DNA from: Aureimonas sp. ME7
GTDB taxonomy: Bacteria; Pseudomonadota; Alphaproteobacteria; Rhizobiales; Rhizobiaceae
NCBI RefSeq assembly: GCF_903970965.1
Contig: NZ_CAJCKW010000003.1
Location: forward strand, 1 to 64,000
Direction of reading: 5' to 3'
DNA length: 64,000 nucleotides
In this document: in pieces, positions 52,483 through 62,936 of the stretch
How positions within the stretch are numbered: the first letter of the stretch is position 1
Layout of the letters: each line of letters starts with the position of its first letter
Made by a program: the position numbers and the translations under genes
The notes under the pieces: model-generated
Database searches by the model: none
What the model saw: the letters and a program-made list of their open reading frames with translations, nothing else
Told to the model about the DNA's origin: nothing

Positions 52483-53193
52483 ATGCGGCGGCGCGCGGGG
52501 CGGCGGGGTCGCATCCGGCTTGCGACGGGCCTCGGCTTCGCGGCGGCCCTCAGCTTCGTCGCGGGGATGACGGACGCGCTCGGCTTTCTCCTCGCCGGCG
52601 ACTTCGTATCCTTCATGAGCGGCAATACGACGCGTCTCGGTATCGCAGCCGGCGAGGGCGCGTTCGGGCGGGCGCTGCATCTCGGCGCGCTGCTCGCGGC
52701 CTTCGTCGCCGGCAACGCGCTCGGCGTTCTCCTGATGCGCTGGGCTCGGGGAAGCCAGCCGGTGCTCCTCGCCCTCGTCGCCGGGTCCACGACGCTCGCC
52801 GGCCTTCTGTGGCCGACGGATGGGGCAAGCCTCGTTCTGGTTCTTTCGATGGGCGCGATCAACGTCGCGCTGGAGGAGGTCGGCGGCCAGTCGCTCGGCC
52901 TTACCTACGTGACCGGCGCCCTGTCGCGCTTCGGGCGCGGGATCGCGCGCGCGATCCTCGGCGAGGCCTCGCCCGGCTGGTGGGTCCAGATCGTGCCCTG
53001 GTGCGGCATGGCGCTGGGGGCTGTGGCGGGCGCCGTTCTCGTGCACCACATCGGCGAAGGCGCCGTGTTCGCCTCGGCGGCGGGAAGTGCGGGCCTTGCC
53101 CTTGCCGCGCTCGCCATCCCGCGCCGCTGGCGCCGCTCCTATCTCGTGCGCCGGCCGTATCGCCGGAGCCGGGGCCAAGCGCTCAAGGCTTGA
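52483..53193 (+). CDS. DUF1275 (YoaK-like) membrane protein
   Basis: A 236-residue inner-membrane protein with about six helices. DUF1275 hallmarks are FVAGMTDALGFLLAGDFVSFMSGNTTRLG near the N-terminus and the INVALEEVGGQSLGLTYVTGAL segment. An Arg-rich N-terminus and C-terminus face the cytoplasm. Function unknown. It starts 7 bp after bolA, and its 3' end overlaps the convergent aroB by 11 bp. Confidence 0.86.
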   Translation: MRRRAGRRGRIRLATGLGFAAALSFVAGMTDALGFLLAGDFVSFMSGNTTRLGIAAGEGAFGRALHLGALLAAFVAGNALGVLLMRWARGSQPVLLALVAGSTTLAGLLWPTDGASLVLVLSMGAINVALEEVGGQSLGLTYVTGALSRFGRGIARAILGEASPGWWVQIVPWCGMALGAVAGAVLVHHIGEGAVFASAAGSAGLALAALAIPRRWRRSYLVRRPYRRSRGQALKA

Positions 53194-54319
53194 GTTCGGC
53201 CGCCAGGAAATCGCGCACGCTTTCCCGCGAAACGTCGCGCGAGATGAAGGCCTGCCCGATGCCGCGCGTCAGGATGAAGGTCAGGCTGCCGCGCGACACC
53301 TTCTTGTCCTGCGCGATCTTGTCCATCAGCCCGTCCACGGTGAACGGCTCGCCGGGAATCTCGTCGATGCGCGTCGGCAGACCGGCCGCGCGCAGGTGCG
53401 CTTCCACGCGTCCGGCGTCCTGGCCCGAGCAAAGCCCGAGTTCGCGCGAGAAGCGATGGGCGAGCGCCATGCCGATCGACACGCCCTCGCCGTGGACGAG
53501 GCGGGCCGGGTCGTAGCGCACGGCCGATTCCAGCGCGTGGCCGAACGTGTGGCCGAGATTGAGAAGCGCGCGGTTGCCGTCCTCGCGCTCGTCGCCCGCC
53601 ACGATCTCGGCCTTGGCGCGGCAGCTCGCGGCGATCGCTTCGACGCGCTCCGCGCCGCCGGCGAAGATCGCCTGCCTGTTGGCCTCCAGCCATTCGAAGA
53701 AGTCCGGCCGGTCGATCAACCCGTATTTGACCACCTCGGCATAGCCGGCGCGAAACTCGCGCTGGACCAGCGTGTCGAGAACGTCGGTGTCGGCCAGCAC
53801 CAGCGCCGGCTGGTGGAACACGCCGACGAGGTTCTTGCCGCGTGGGGAGTTGATGCCGGTCTTGCCGCCGACGGAACTGTCCACCTGCGCCAGAAGCGAG
53901 GTTGGCACCTGGACGAGATGCATGCCGCGCCGAGCGATGCCGGCGGCAAAGCCCGTGAGATCGCCGATCACGCCGCCGCCGAAGGCCACCACCGCGTCGC
54001 CGCGCTCCAGGCGCTCTTCCAGGATGCGGTCGACGACGGCCGTCAGGTGGACGAAGGACTTGGTGGTTTCGCCGGGTGGCAGGGTGAGGAGCGAGGACGC
54101 GATGCCGGCTTCGTTCAGAGATGCCAGCAGCGCCTCGGCGTGAAGCCCGGCGACCGTCTCGTCCGACACTATGAGCGTGCGCGCGCCGGGAAGGCGCCAG
54201 GCGATCTCGGTGCCGGCCCGCTCCAGAAGGTTCGGACCGATCAGGATGTCGTAGGACCGCTCCCCCAACTCGACGCGAACGCGCTGGGCGGAAACGGTGT
54301 CGGGTGAGGGGATGCTCAT
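53183..54319 (-). CDS. aroB: 3-dehydroquinate synthase
   Basis: A 378-residue NAD- and metal-dependent enzyme for the second step of the shikimate pathway (DAHP to 3-dehydroquinate). The NAD and substrate sites are seen in GGGVIGDLTGFAAGIARRG and PTSLLAQVDSSVGGKTGIN. Zinc ligands are Glu in FRAGYAEVVKYGLI, His in NLGHTFGHALE and His in VHGEGVSIGM. Complete. The ATG overlaps the aroK stop (ATGA), giving the classical aroKB operon. Confidence 0.95.
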   Translation of the reverse strand: MSIPSPDTVSAQRVRVELGERSYDILIGPNLLERAGTEIAWRLPGARTLIVSDETVAGLHAEALLASLNEAGIASSLLTLPPGETTKSFVHLTAVVDRILEERLERGDAVVAFGGGVIGDLTGFAAGIARRGMHLVQVPTSLLAQVDSSVGGKTGINSPRGKNLVGVFHQPALVLADTDVLDTLVQREFRAGYAEVVKYGLIDRPDFFEWLEANRQAIFAGGAERVEAIAASCRAKAEIVAGDEREDGNRALLNLGHTFGHALESAVRYDPARLVHGEGVSIGMALAHRFSRELGLCSGQDAGRVEAHLRAAGLPTRIDEIPGEPFTVDGLMDKIAQDKKVSRGSLTFILTRGIGQAFISRDVSRESVRDFLAAELKP

Positions 54320-54900
54320 GATGCGGCCTTGAAGGAGGGCAGGCGCTCCAGCGACTGGAAGATCTCGCGCGCGATCACCTCGCGCTTGACGTTGCGCGAA
54401 TGGACGGTGAGATCGGCGCCGGCATAGATGGGATAGCGCTGGTCCATCAGCGCCTTCAAGGTGGCGCGCGGATCGGCGGTCTGGAGCAGCGGGCGCGTCG
54501 GGCGCTTGGAGACGCGCTCCATCAGAACGTCGAGCTCGGCCTTCAGCCAGACGGTGACGGCTCGCTCGGACAAGAGCTTGCGCGTCGCCTCGTTCATGAA
54601 GGCGCCGCCCCCCGTGGCGATGACGCGCGGACCCTCGTCGACGAGACGCGCGACGACGCGCGCTTCCAGCGCCCGGAACTCCGGCTCGCCGTAGGCGGCG
54701 AAAAGCTCGGAGATCGTCATGCGCGAGGCATCCTCGATCTCGTGGTCGGTGTCGACGAAGGGGAGCTCCAGCATCTGCGCCAGCTTGCGCCCGACCGTGG
54801 TCTTGCCCGCGCCCATCAGACCCACGAGCACCACGGGCCGGCGGGCGAGGGTGGGCGTGGGGCGGGGGCTGACGGGCTGGATCCCGGTCGTCTCGATCAT
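54316..54900 (-). CDS. aroK: Shikimate kinase
   Basis: A 194-residue P-loop kinase that phosphorylates shikimate at O3. Walker A is GLMGAGKTT (27-35). DTDHEIE carries the shikimate-binding Asp, FRALEARVV the Arg, and VIATGGGAF the GGG motif; RPTRPLL is the lid. ATG 54900 is preferred over TTG 54915, though the ribosome-binding site is weak. Translationally coupled to aroB. Confidence 0.94.
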   Translation of the reverse strand: MIETTGIQPVSPRPTPTLARRPVVLVGLMGAGKTTVGRKLAQMLELPFVDTDHEIEDASRMTISELFAAYGEPEFRALEARVVARLVDEGPRVIATGGGAFMNEATRKLLSERAVTVWLKAELDVLMERVSKRPTRPLLQTADPRATLKALMDQRYPIYAGADLTVHSRNVKREVIAREIFQSLERLPSFKAAS

Positions 54901-55090
54901 CGCTTCGCGTATCAAGGAGCTTCAAGTTTTCGCCGGGCTTGAGACCAGAAAAGGGGGGAAGCGTCAAGGCAAGGCTCGGCGCCCATAGTGAGGGTCGAGG
55001 CCTTGTTTCCGCTTCAAAACCGTTTCTAGTGTCGCCTGCGACGCGTTCACTCGTCCCGCCTTCCCGACATCCGAAGAGTGCCCCCTGCCG

Positions 55091-55273
55091 ATGCCGACAC
55101 TGACGCGCCTTCTCCTGATCCTCGCGCTCCTCGCAGGTCTGGTTCTGGCCGGGATGGCGGCCCTCGTCGCCTTCGTCAAACCGGTACCCGTGCCCGTCAC
55201 GAGAACGGTGCCGATTCCCGCCCTGCAAAGCGCGCCCGTCGTGCCCAACACCCGGACGGGGGTGGCGCCGTGA
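55091..55273 (+). CDS. Small Pro-rich membrane protein coupled to xerD
   Basis: A 60-residue protein with one hydrophobic helix (about 5-29, [23 protein letters not shown]) and a periplasmic-type Pro/Val/Thr tail ([15 protein letters not shown]). The stop overlaps the GTG start of xerD as GTGA. The coupling and helix support expression, and small membrane proteins occupy this position in related genomes. No function is known. Confidence 0.6.
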   Translation: MPTLTRLLLILALLAGLVLAGMAALVAFVKPVPVPVTRTVPIPALQSAPVVPNTRTGVAP

Positions 55274-56196
55274 GCGAGGCGGGGCGCATCGAGGCGTTTC
55301 TGGAGATGATGGCGGTGGAGCGCGGCGCGTCCGAAAACACGCTCGCCGCCTACCGGCGCGACCTCGAGCATGTCCGCGAAGCGCTGGGCGGCGCCTTGTC
55401 GGGGGCGACGACGGACGCCATCCGCGACTACATGACGGGGCTGGACGTGCAAGGCTTCGCCGCCTCCAGCCGCCAGCGCCGCCTGTCGTCGCTCCGCCAG
55501 TTCTTCAAGTTCCTCTACGCCGAAGACATGCGCGGCGACGATCCGACCTCGCCGATCGAGGGTTCGCGCAAGGAGCGCAGCCTGCCGAAGATCCTGTCGG
55601 AAGCCGAGGTCGACCGGCTGATCGGGGAAGCGGAGGCTTCGGCCGGCGATCCCGAGCTTCGAGGCGCTGCCTTGGCGCGCGCCCGGCGCATGCATGCGCT
55701 GGTCGAGATCCTCTATGCCACCGGCTTGCGCGTGTCCGAACTCGTCGCCCTGCCGCGCGCGGTCCTGCGCTCGCGCAACCGGCTGATCGTGGTGCGCGGC
55801 AAGGGCAACAAGGAACGCATGGTGCCGATCGGCGAGCGGGCGCGCGATGCGATGGACGCGTTCGGTGCATCGCTGAAGGAGCTGCCGGGTGCCGATGGTG
55901 CCTGGCTTTTTCCCGGCCTGTCGGAAAGCGGGCACATGAGCCGCCAAGCCTTCGCGCGCGATCTGAAGAGCTTGGCCGTGCGCGCCGGCATCCTGCCCTC
56001 GCGCGTGTCGCCCCATGTCCTGCGCCACGCCTTCGCCAGCCACCTCCTTCAGAACGGGGCCGATCTTCGTGCCGTGCAGGAGCTTCTCGGCCACGCCGAC
56101 ATCGGCACGACGCAGATCTACACCCATGTCCTGGAAGAGCGCCTCCTGGCTCTCGTCACCGACCATCACCCCCTGTCCGACCTCGGGCGGGAATAG
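55270..56196 (+). CDS. xerD: Tyrosine recombinase XerD
   Basis: A 308-residue site-specific recombinase that resolves chromosome dimers at dif with XerC. An N-terminal SAM-like core-binding domain occupies about 1-95. The catalytic set is complete: Arg154 (TGLRVSEL), Lys179 ([10 protein letters not shown]), His249 and Arg252 ([12 protein letters not shown]), His275 ([15 protein letters not shown]) and the nucleophile Tyr284. It is the housekeeping Xer protein rather than a phage integrase, judging by its context before accA. GTG 55270 overlaps the previous stop. Confidence 0.92.
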   Translation: MSEAGRIEAFLEMMAVERGASENTLAAYRRDLEHVREALGGALSGATTDAIRDYMTGLDVQGFAASSRQRRLSSLRQFFKFLYAEDMRGDDPTSPIEGSRKERSLPKILSEAEVDRLIGEAEASAGDPELRGAALARARRMHALVEILYATGLRVSELVALPRAVLRSRNRLIVVRGKGNKERMVPIGERARDAMDAFGASLKELPGADGAWLFPGLSESGHMSRQAFARDLKSLAVRAGILPSRVSPHVLRHAFASHLLQNGADLRAVQELLGHADIGTTQIYTHVLEERLLALVTDHHPLSDLGRE

Positions 56197-56365
56197 GCCG
56201 GGCCCGGCGCCTTCCTTGACATTCGGATGACGGATCGCCAGTTTGCGCGCCGACGCGAACCATGGTTCCGCGAGCGGCCCGGAGCCAGCCGGCCGGCCGT
56301 TTCGGCGGGCGCTGGCGAAAGCCCTCCCCGGATCCCTTGAAGGACGGCTCGAAGGCCGCGGCTGG

Positions 56366-57325
56366 ATGCACAACTATCTCGACTTCGAAAAGCCCGTCGC
56401 CGATCTCGACAGCCAGATCATCGAACTCAAGAAGATCGGCGAAGGCGAAGGGCGGATCGACGTTTCGGAAGACATCCAGCGCTTGGAAAAGCGCTCCGAG
56501 GACGCGCTCGTCGATCTCTACCGCAAGCTGACCCCCTGGCAGAAGACGCAGGTCGCCCGCCACCCCGACCGCCCGCACTGCACCGACTATCTCGCAGCCC
56601 TCGTCACCGACTTTACTCCCTTGGCGGGAGACAGGTACTTCGCCGAAGATCATGCCGTGATCGCCGGCTTCGGCCGCTTCCGGGGCCGGTCCGTCGCGGT
56701 GATCGGTCAGGAAAAGGGCTCGGACACCCAGACCCGCCTCAAGCACAATTTCGGCATGGCCCGGCCCGAGGGCTACCGCAAGGCCGTGCGCGTGATGGAG
56801 ATGGCCGAGCGCTTCGCGCTGCCCGTCGTGACCCTCGTCGACACGGCGGGCGCCTATCCCGGCATCGGCGCGGAGGAGCGCGGACAGGCGGAGGCCATCG
56901 CCCGCTCGACGCAGACCTGCCTCGGACTCGGCGTTCCCTTGGTGTCGCTGATCATCGGCGAAGGGGGCTCGGGCGGCGCGATCGCGATCGCGGCCGCCAA
57001 CCGCGTTCTGATGCTGGAGCACGCGATCTACTCCGTGATCTCGCCGGAAGCCGGCGCCTCGATCCTGTGGCGCGACTCCAGCCGTGCCAAGGACGTCGCG
57101 CAGGCGATGAAGATCACGGCTCAGGACCTCAAGGGCTTCGGCATCATCGACGAGATCGTGCCCGAACCGCTCGGCGGCGCTCACCGCGACCGGGAGGCGG
57201 CGATCCAGACGGCGGGCGACCGGATCGAGGCGGCACTCACCGAGCTGTCCGGCCTCGACGCCCGTGAGCTCAAGAGCGCGCGCCGCGACAAGTTCCTGGC
57301 CATCGGGCGCGAACTCAAGGTCTGA
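56366..57325 (+). CDS. accA: Acetyl-CoA carboxylase carboxyltransferase subunit alpha
   Basis: A 319-residue subunit that, with AccD, transfers carboxyl from biotin to acetyl-CoA to form malonyl-CoA for fatty-acid synthesis. The start MHNYLDFEKPVADLDSQI is the typical family N-terminus. Signatures include VARHPDRPHCTDYL, LVDTAGAYPGIGAEERGQAE, IGEGGSGGAIAIAAANRVLM and YSVISPEAGASILWRD. ATG 56366 is clear; the frame is open upstream without conservation. Follows xerD by 169 bp. Confidence 0.96.
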   Translation: MHNYLDFEKPVADLDSQIIELKKIGEGEGRIDVSEDIQRLEKRSEDALVDLYRKLTPWQKTQVARHPDRPHCTDYLAALVTDFTPLAGDRYFAEDHAVIAGFGRFRGRSVAVIGQEKGSDTQTRLKHNFGMARPEGYRKAVRVMEMAERFALPVVTLVDTAGAYPGIGAEERGQAEAIARSTQTCLGLGVPLVSLIIGEGGSGGAIAIAAANRVLMLEHAIYSVISPEAGASILWRDSSRAKDVAQAMKITAQDLKGFGIIDEIVPEPLGGAHRDREAAIQTAGDRIEAALTELSGLDARELKSARRDKFLAIGRELKV

Positions 57326-57357
57326 CGTCAAGACCCGCCGGTTCGGCTTCAATTCGG

Positions 57358-57375
57358 CCTTAAACTGCGTTAAGG
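57358..57375. repeat. Inverted repeat CCTTAA-N6-TTAAGG upstream of the L,D-transpeptidase
   Basis: CCTTAA (57358-57363) and TTAAGG (57370-57375) form an inverted repeat with a 6-bp spacer, 215 bp upstream of the L,D-transpeptidase start. It resembles, with one base less, the spaced TTAA boxes bound by CtrA. Function unproven. Confidence 0.35.
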
Positions 57376-57589
57376 AACACGCCGCGACATCGAACATCGT
57401 TCGAAGCCGCGCCGGCGCGAAGGGATAAGATTTTCTTCGATTTCCCATAGGTCCGTTAAGGATCTGGAAACCGTTCCGGTCCGAAAAGGGGGCAGTGTCC
57501 CGATCTTCGCTTTCGAGCGCGTTGGGACGTATGGGATCGGTCGAGGGTGCGGGCGCCGGGGTGCGCCGACCCGCTTCGAGGGGTTCGGA

Positions 57590-58624
57590 ATGTCGGCAAG
57601 ACGTCTTGCGACCATGGCCTTCTTCGCCGTGAGCCTCATGGCTCTTTCGGGTTGCCAGCAGGACGACGTGTTCGCCGATCTCGTCGGCCCCAACGCGCCG
57701 CTGACGCCGGGCCTCGTCAAGCTCATCAAGGCCAACGAGATGGGCGAGAACTCGCCGATCCTCATCCGCCTCTACAAGGAAGAGTCCGAGGTCGAGATCT
57801 GGAAACAGAAGACCGACGGCACGTTCGCGGTCCTCAAGACCTACCCGATCTGCGCCTGGTCCGGCCAGCTCGGCCCCAAGCGGAAAGAGGGCGACCGGCA
57901 GGCGCCCGAGGGCTTCTACCACCTGACGCCGGGCCTCCTGAACCCGACCTCGAACTACCATCTCGCCTTCGACATGGGCTATCCCAACGCCTACGACCGG
58001 GCGAACGACGCGACCGGCACCCATCTGATGATCCATGGCTCGTGCAACTCGTCGGGTTGCTACGCCATGGACAATTGGCAGATGGAGGAGCTGTATTCGC
58101 TGGCCAATCACGCCTTCAAGGGCGGGCAAAAGGCGATCCAGATCCAGGCCCTGCCGTTCCGGATGACGCCGCAGAACATGGCGCGCCATCAGAACTCGCC
58201 GCACTTCGCCTTCTGGAAGATGCTGAAGCAAGGTACCGATCGTTTCGACCTGACACACAAGCCGGTCGCCGTTGCCGTGTGCGAGAAGCGCTACGTGTTC
58301 GACGAGACGCTGACGGATGGGCGCAAGCTCGATGCCGCCGGCCAGTGCCCGACCGTCGCTGAGCCGGAAAACATCATCGCCAAGCGGGTGGCGGACGAGG
58401 AACTGCAGAAGCAGATCGCCTCCACCATGGCGCCGGAAGACTTCGCGATCACCACCGCGTCGACCTACAAGACCGGCTCGCCGATCACGGCGGAAGCCTA
58501 CGCCGCCGAACAGCACCGCCGCCAGGGCTACGACCGCGACGGCAAGCCGATCCAGACGGCGAAGACCTCGATGTTCAAGAACCTTCTCCAGAAGAAGTCC
58601 GTTCTTCCCGGCGGCAGCGACTGA
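57590..58624 (+). CDS. YafK-like L,D-transpeptidase-family lipoprotein
   Basis: A 344-residue envelope protein. The lipobox is LSGC (Cys22). The YkuD domain spans about 55-215, with the active-site motif HGSCNSSGC (149-157; His149 and Cys157). YafK-type (COG3034) enzymes hydrolyse or exchange murein-bound lipoprotein or crosslinks. The C-terminal 120 residues are a conserved alphaproteobacterial extension without a known fold. The gene has its own 264-bp upstream region and a strong terminator. Confidence 0.88.
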   Translation: MSARRLATMAFFAVSLMALSGCQQDDVFADLVGPNAPLTPGLVKLIKANEMGENSPILIRLYKEESEVEIWKQKTDGTFAVLKTYPICAWSGQLGPKRKEGDRQAPEGFYHLTPGLLNPTSNYHLAFDMGYPNAYDRANDATGTHLMIHGSCNSSGCYAMDNWQMEELYSLANHAFKGGQKAIQIQALPFRMTPQNMARHQNSPHFAFWKMLKQGTDRFDLTHKPVAVAVCEKRYVFDETLTDGRKLDAAGQCPTVAEPENIIAKRVADEELQKQIASTMAPEDFAITTASTYKTGSPITAEAYAAEQHRRQGYDRDGKPIQTAKTSMFKNLLQKKSVLPGGSD

Positions 58625-58650
58625 CGCTTCCACGCCGTATCACCCCATAG

Positions 58651-58686
58651 AAAAGGCCGGCTTCTCTCGGGGAAGCCGGCCTTTTT
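58651..58686. terminator. Bidirectional terminator between L,D-transpeptidase and secA
   Basis: AAAAGGCCGGCTTC (58651-58664) pairs with GAAGCCGGCCTTTT (58672-58685) around a 7-base loop, with A and T tracts on the two sides. It ends the transpeptidase gene and could also stop secA read-through. Confidence 0.88.
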
Positions 58687-58698
58687 CATGGCCTTGAT

Positions 58699-58731
58699 CG
58701 AACCCGAAGCGGCAAGCGCGCTTCGGGTTCG
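58699..58731. terminator. Second hairpin near the secA 3' end
   Basis: CGAACCCGAAGCG (58699-58711) and CGCTTCGGGTTCG (58719-58731) form a perfect 13-bp stem with a 7-base loop. It lies 15 bp past the secA stop. There is no U-tract on the secA strand, so it may protect the mRNA 3' end or act together with the neighbouring terminator. Confidence 0.5.
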
Positions 58732-58746
58732 AAGATTGCTCGCGCT

Positions 58747-61482
<2,736 letters not shown>

Positions 61483-61616
61483 CCCAAACGTCCTTCCAGG
61501 AAACTCGATTGTCGCGGGTGCCCGAAGCATCCAGCGGTCCGCCGCTTTGGGGATCGTCGCCGATCCGCGCGACCCGTCTCGCAAGGGGCCAGCGGCTGGA
61601 CTTTCAGAACGGTCGA

Positions 61617-61645
61617 GAGATAAGAGCGGCCCTTGAGGATGTCAA
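61617..61645 (-). promoter_or_regulatory. secA sigma-70 promoter
   Basis: On the minus strand TTGACA (61645-61640) and TATCTC (61622-61617) are 17 bp apart, a perfect -35 and good -10 box upstream of secA. This interval and the next site are the recognisable contents of the 315-bp gap 61483-61797. Confidence 0.75.
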
Positions 61646-61696
61646 CGTCGCGAACCTCAGGGCTTCCGGCCCTCAAAACACCGCAAAGTCGGCTTC

Positions 61697-61725
61697 TTGG
61701 CGTGGGGAACGGTCTGGTCTAGACC
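61697..61725 (+). promoter_or_regulatory. Candidate ppiC-type gene promoter
   Basis: TTGGCG (61697-61702) and TAGACC (61720-61725) with 17-bp spacing lie upstream of the peptidylprolyl isomerase gene, divergent from the secA promoter. Confidence 0.45.
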
Positions 61726-61797
61726 TGCCGGCCGGAGGCTTGGCGCCCCAGCTCCTCCGCCATGTGTTTTTGGGTTCACGGGAAGGCTCCACTCCTC

Positions 61798-62796
61798 ATG
61801 CTGTCATCGCTTCGTCTTCGGCTTGCCGTCTCCACCCTCGTGCTGACGTTGGCCGCGAGCGCGCACGCGCAAGAAGCCCCCACGCCCGCTGGCGAGGCGG
61901 CGCCCGCCGCGGCTGCGCCCGCTCCCGCCCCGGTTTCTCCCGACACGGTTCTCGTGACCGTCGGCGCCGCCAAGATCACCGAAGGCGACCTCGAGGCGGC
62001 GGCCGCTGATCTCGGCGCCCAGTTCGCCCAGCTGCCGCCCGAGCAGCGGCGCTTGGCGACCCTTGCCGCCCTCATCGACATCAAGGCGCTCGCCCAGAAG
62101 GGCGAAGCGGAAAAGCTCGGCGACGATCCCGAGACCGCCCGGCGCATCGCCTTCCTGCGCGAGCGGGCCCTCCACAACGCCTATTTCGAGAAGACCGGCA
62201 TCGCCGCGATTACCGACGACGAGCTGAAGGCGCGCTACGACGAGGAGGTCAAGGCGCTGAAACCCGTGGACGAGATCCACGCCAAGCACATCTTGGTGCC
62301 GACCAAGGAAGAAGCGGACGCCGCGATCAAGGAACTCGACGCCGGCAAGGACTTCGACGCCGTCGCCGCCGAGAAGTCCACTGGCCCGACCGGCCCGCAA
62401 GGGGGCGATCTCGGCTTCTTCGGCCCCGGCCAGATGGTGCCGGCCTTCGAGACGGCGGCCTTCGCCCTCCAGCCCGGCACCTACACCAAGGAGCCGATCC
62501 AGACCCAGTTCGGCTGGCACGTGATCGAGGTCCTCGAAAAGCGCCCGCAGCAGCCGCCCGCCTTCGAGCAGGTCAAGGACCAGGTGCGCCAGGTCGTGAT
62601 GCGCGAGAAGTATGTCGAGATCGTGCAAGGCGCACGCGACGAGGAGAAGGTCGAGTACCAGGATCCGGCGCTGAAGGCACAGGTCGAGACCCTGGAAAAG
62701 GCGATGTCGGCCCCGCCGCAGGACCCGGAAGAGGCGAGCGACGAGGCCGCCGGCGAGGAAGCGGCCGGTGAGGCCGCCCCGGCGCCGACGCCCTGA
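61798..62796 (+). CDS. Periplasmic PpiC/parvulin-type peptidylprolyl isomerase
   Basis: A 332-residue exported folding helper. The signal peptide covers about 1-24 (AHA). A SurA/PrsA-like N-terminal chaperone region is followed by a parvulin domain (about 147-247), with the conserved [25 protein letters not shown] and [11 protein letters not shown]. The C-terminal tail is Glu/Ala/Pro-rich. ATG 61798 is preferred over ATG 61762 because it begins directly at the signal peptide. Divergent from secA, which feeds the same compartment. Confidence 0.93.
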   Translation: MLSSLRLRLAVSTLVLTLAASAHAQEAPTPAGEAAPAAAAPAPAPVSPDTVLVTVGAAKITEGDLEAAAADLGAQFAQLPPEQRRLATLAALIDIKALAQKGEAEKLGDDPETARRIAFLRERALHNAYFEKTGIAAITDDELKARYDEEVKALKPVDEIHAKHILVPTKEEADAAIKELDAGKDFDAVAAEKSTGPTGPQGGDLGFFGPGQMVPAFETAAFALQPGTYTKEPIQTQFGWHVIEVLEKRPQQPPAFEQVKDQVRQVVMREKYVEIVQGARDEEKVEYQDPALKAQVETLEKAMSAPPQDPEEASDEAAGEEAAGEAAPAPTP

Positions 62797-62827
62797 CACC
62801 GGGCTCCCGCATCCCACCTGAGATCGA

Positions 62828-62856
62828 GGCGCCGGCATCCCAGCCGGCGCCTTTTT
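62828..62856 (+). terminator. Terminator after the peptidylprolyl isomerase gene
   Basis: GGCGCCGGC (62828-62836) and GCCGGCGCC (62843-62851) form a perfect stem with a 6-base loop, followed by TTTTT. Confidence 0.85.
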
Positions 62857-62936
62857 CGTCCTGCCGCTTGCGGGCGGGGCGCTCCCTGATGCACAGGGGA
62901 GACGAGATCCGAACGCCCTGCCCGGAGGACCGCCCC

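Noticed and set aside
55270-56196. XerD as a mobile-element integrase
   Set aside because: Sequence and context (beside aroKB and accA, with no attachment site or cargo) fit the chromosomal XerD.
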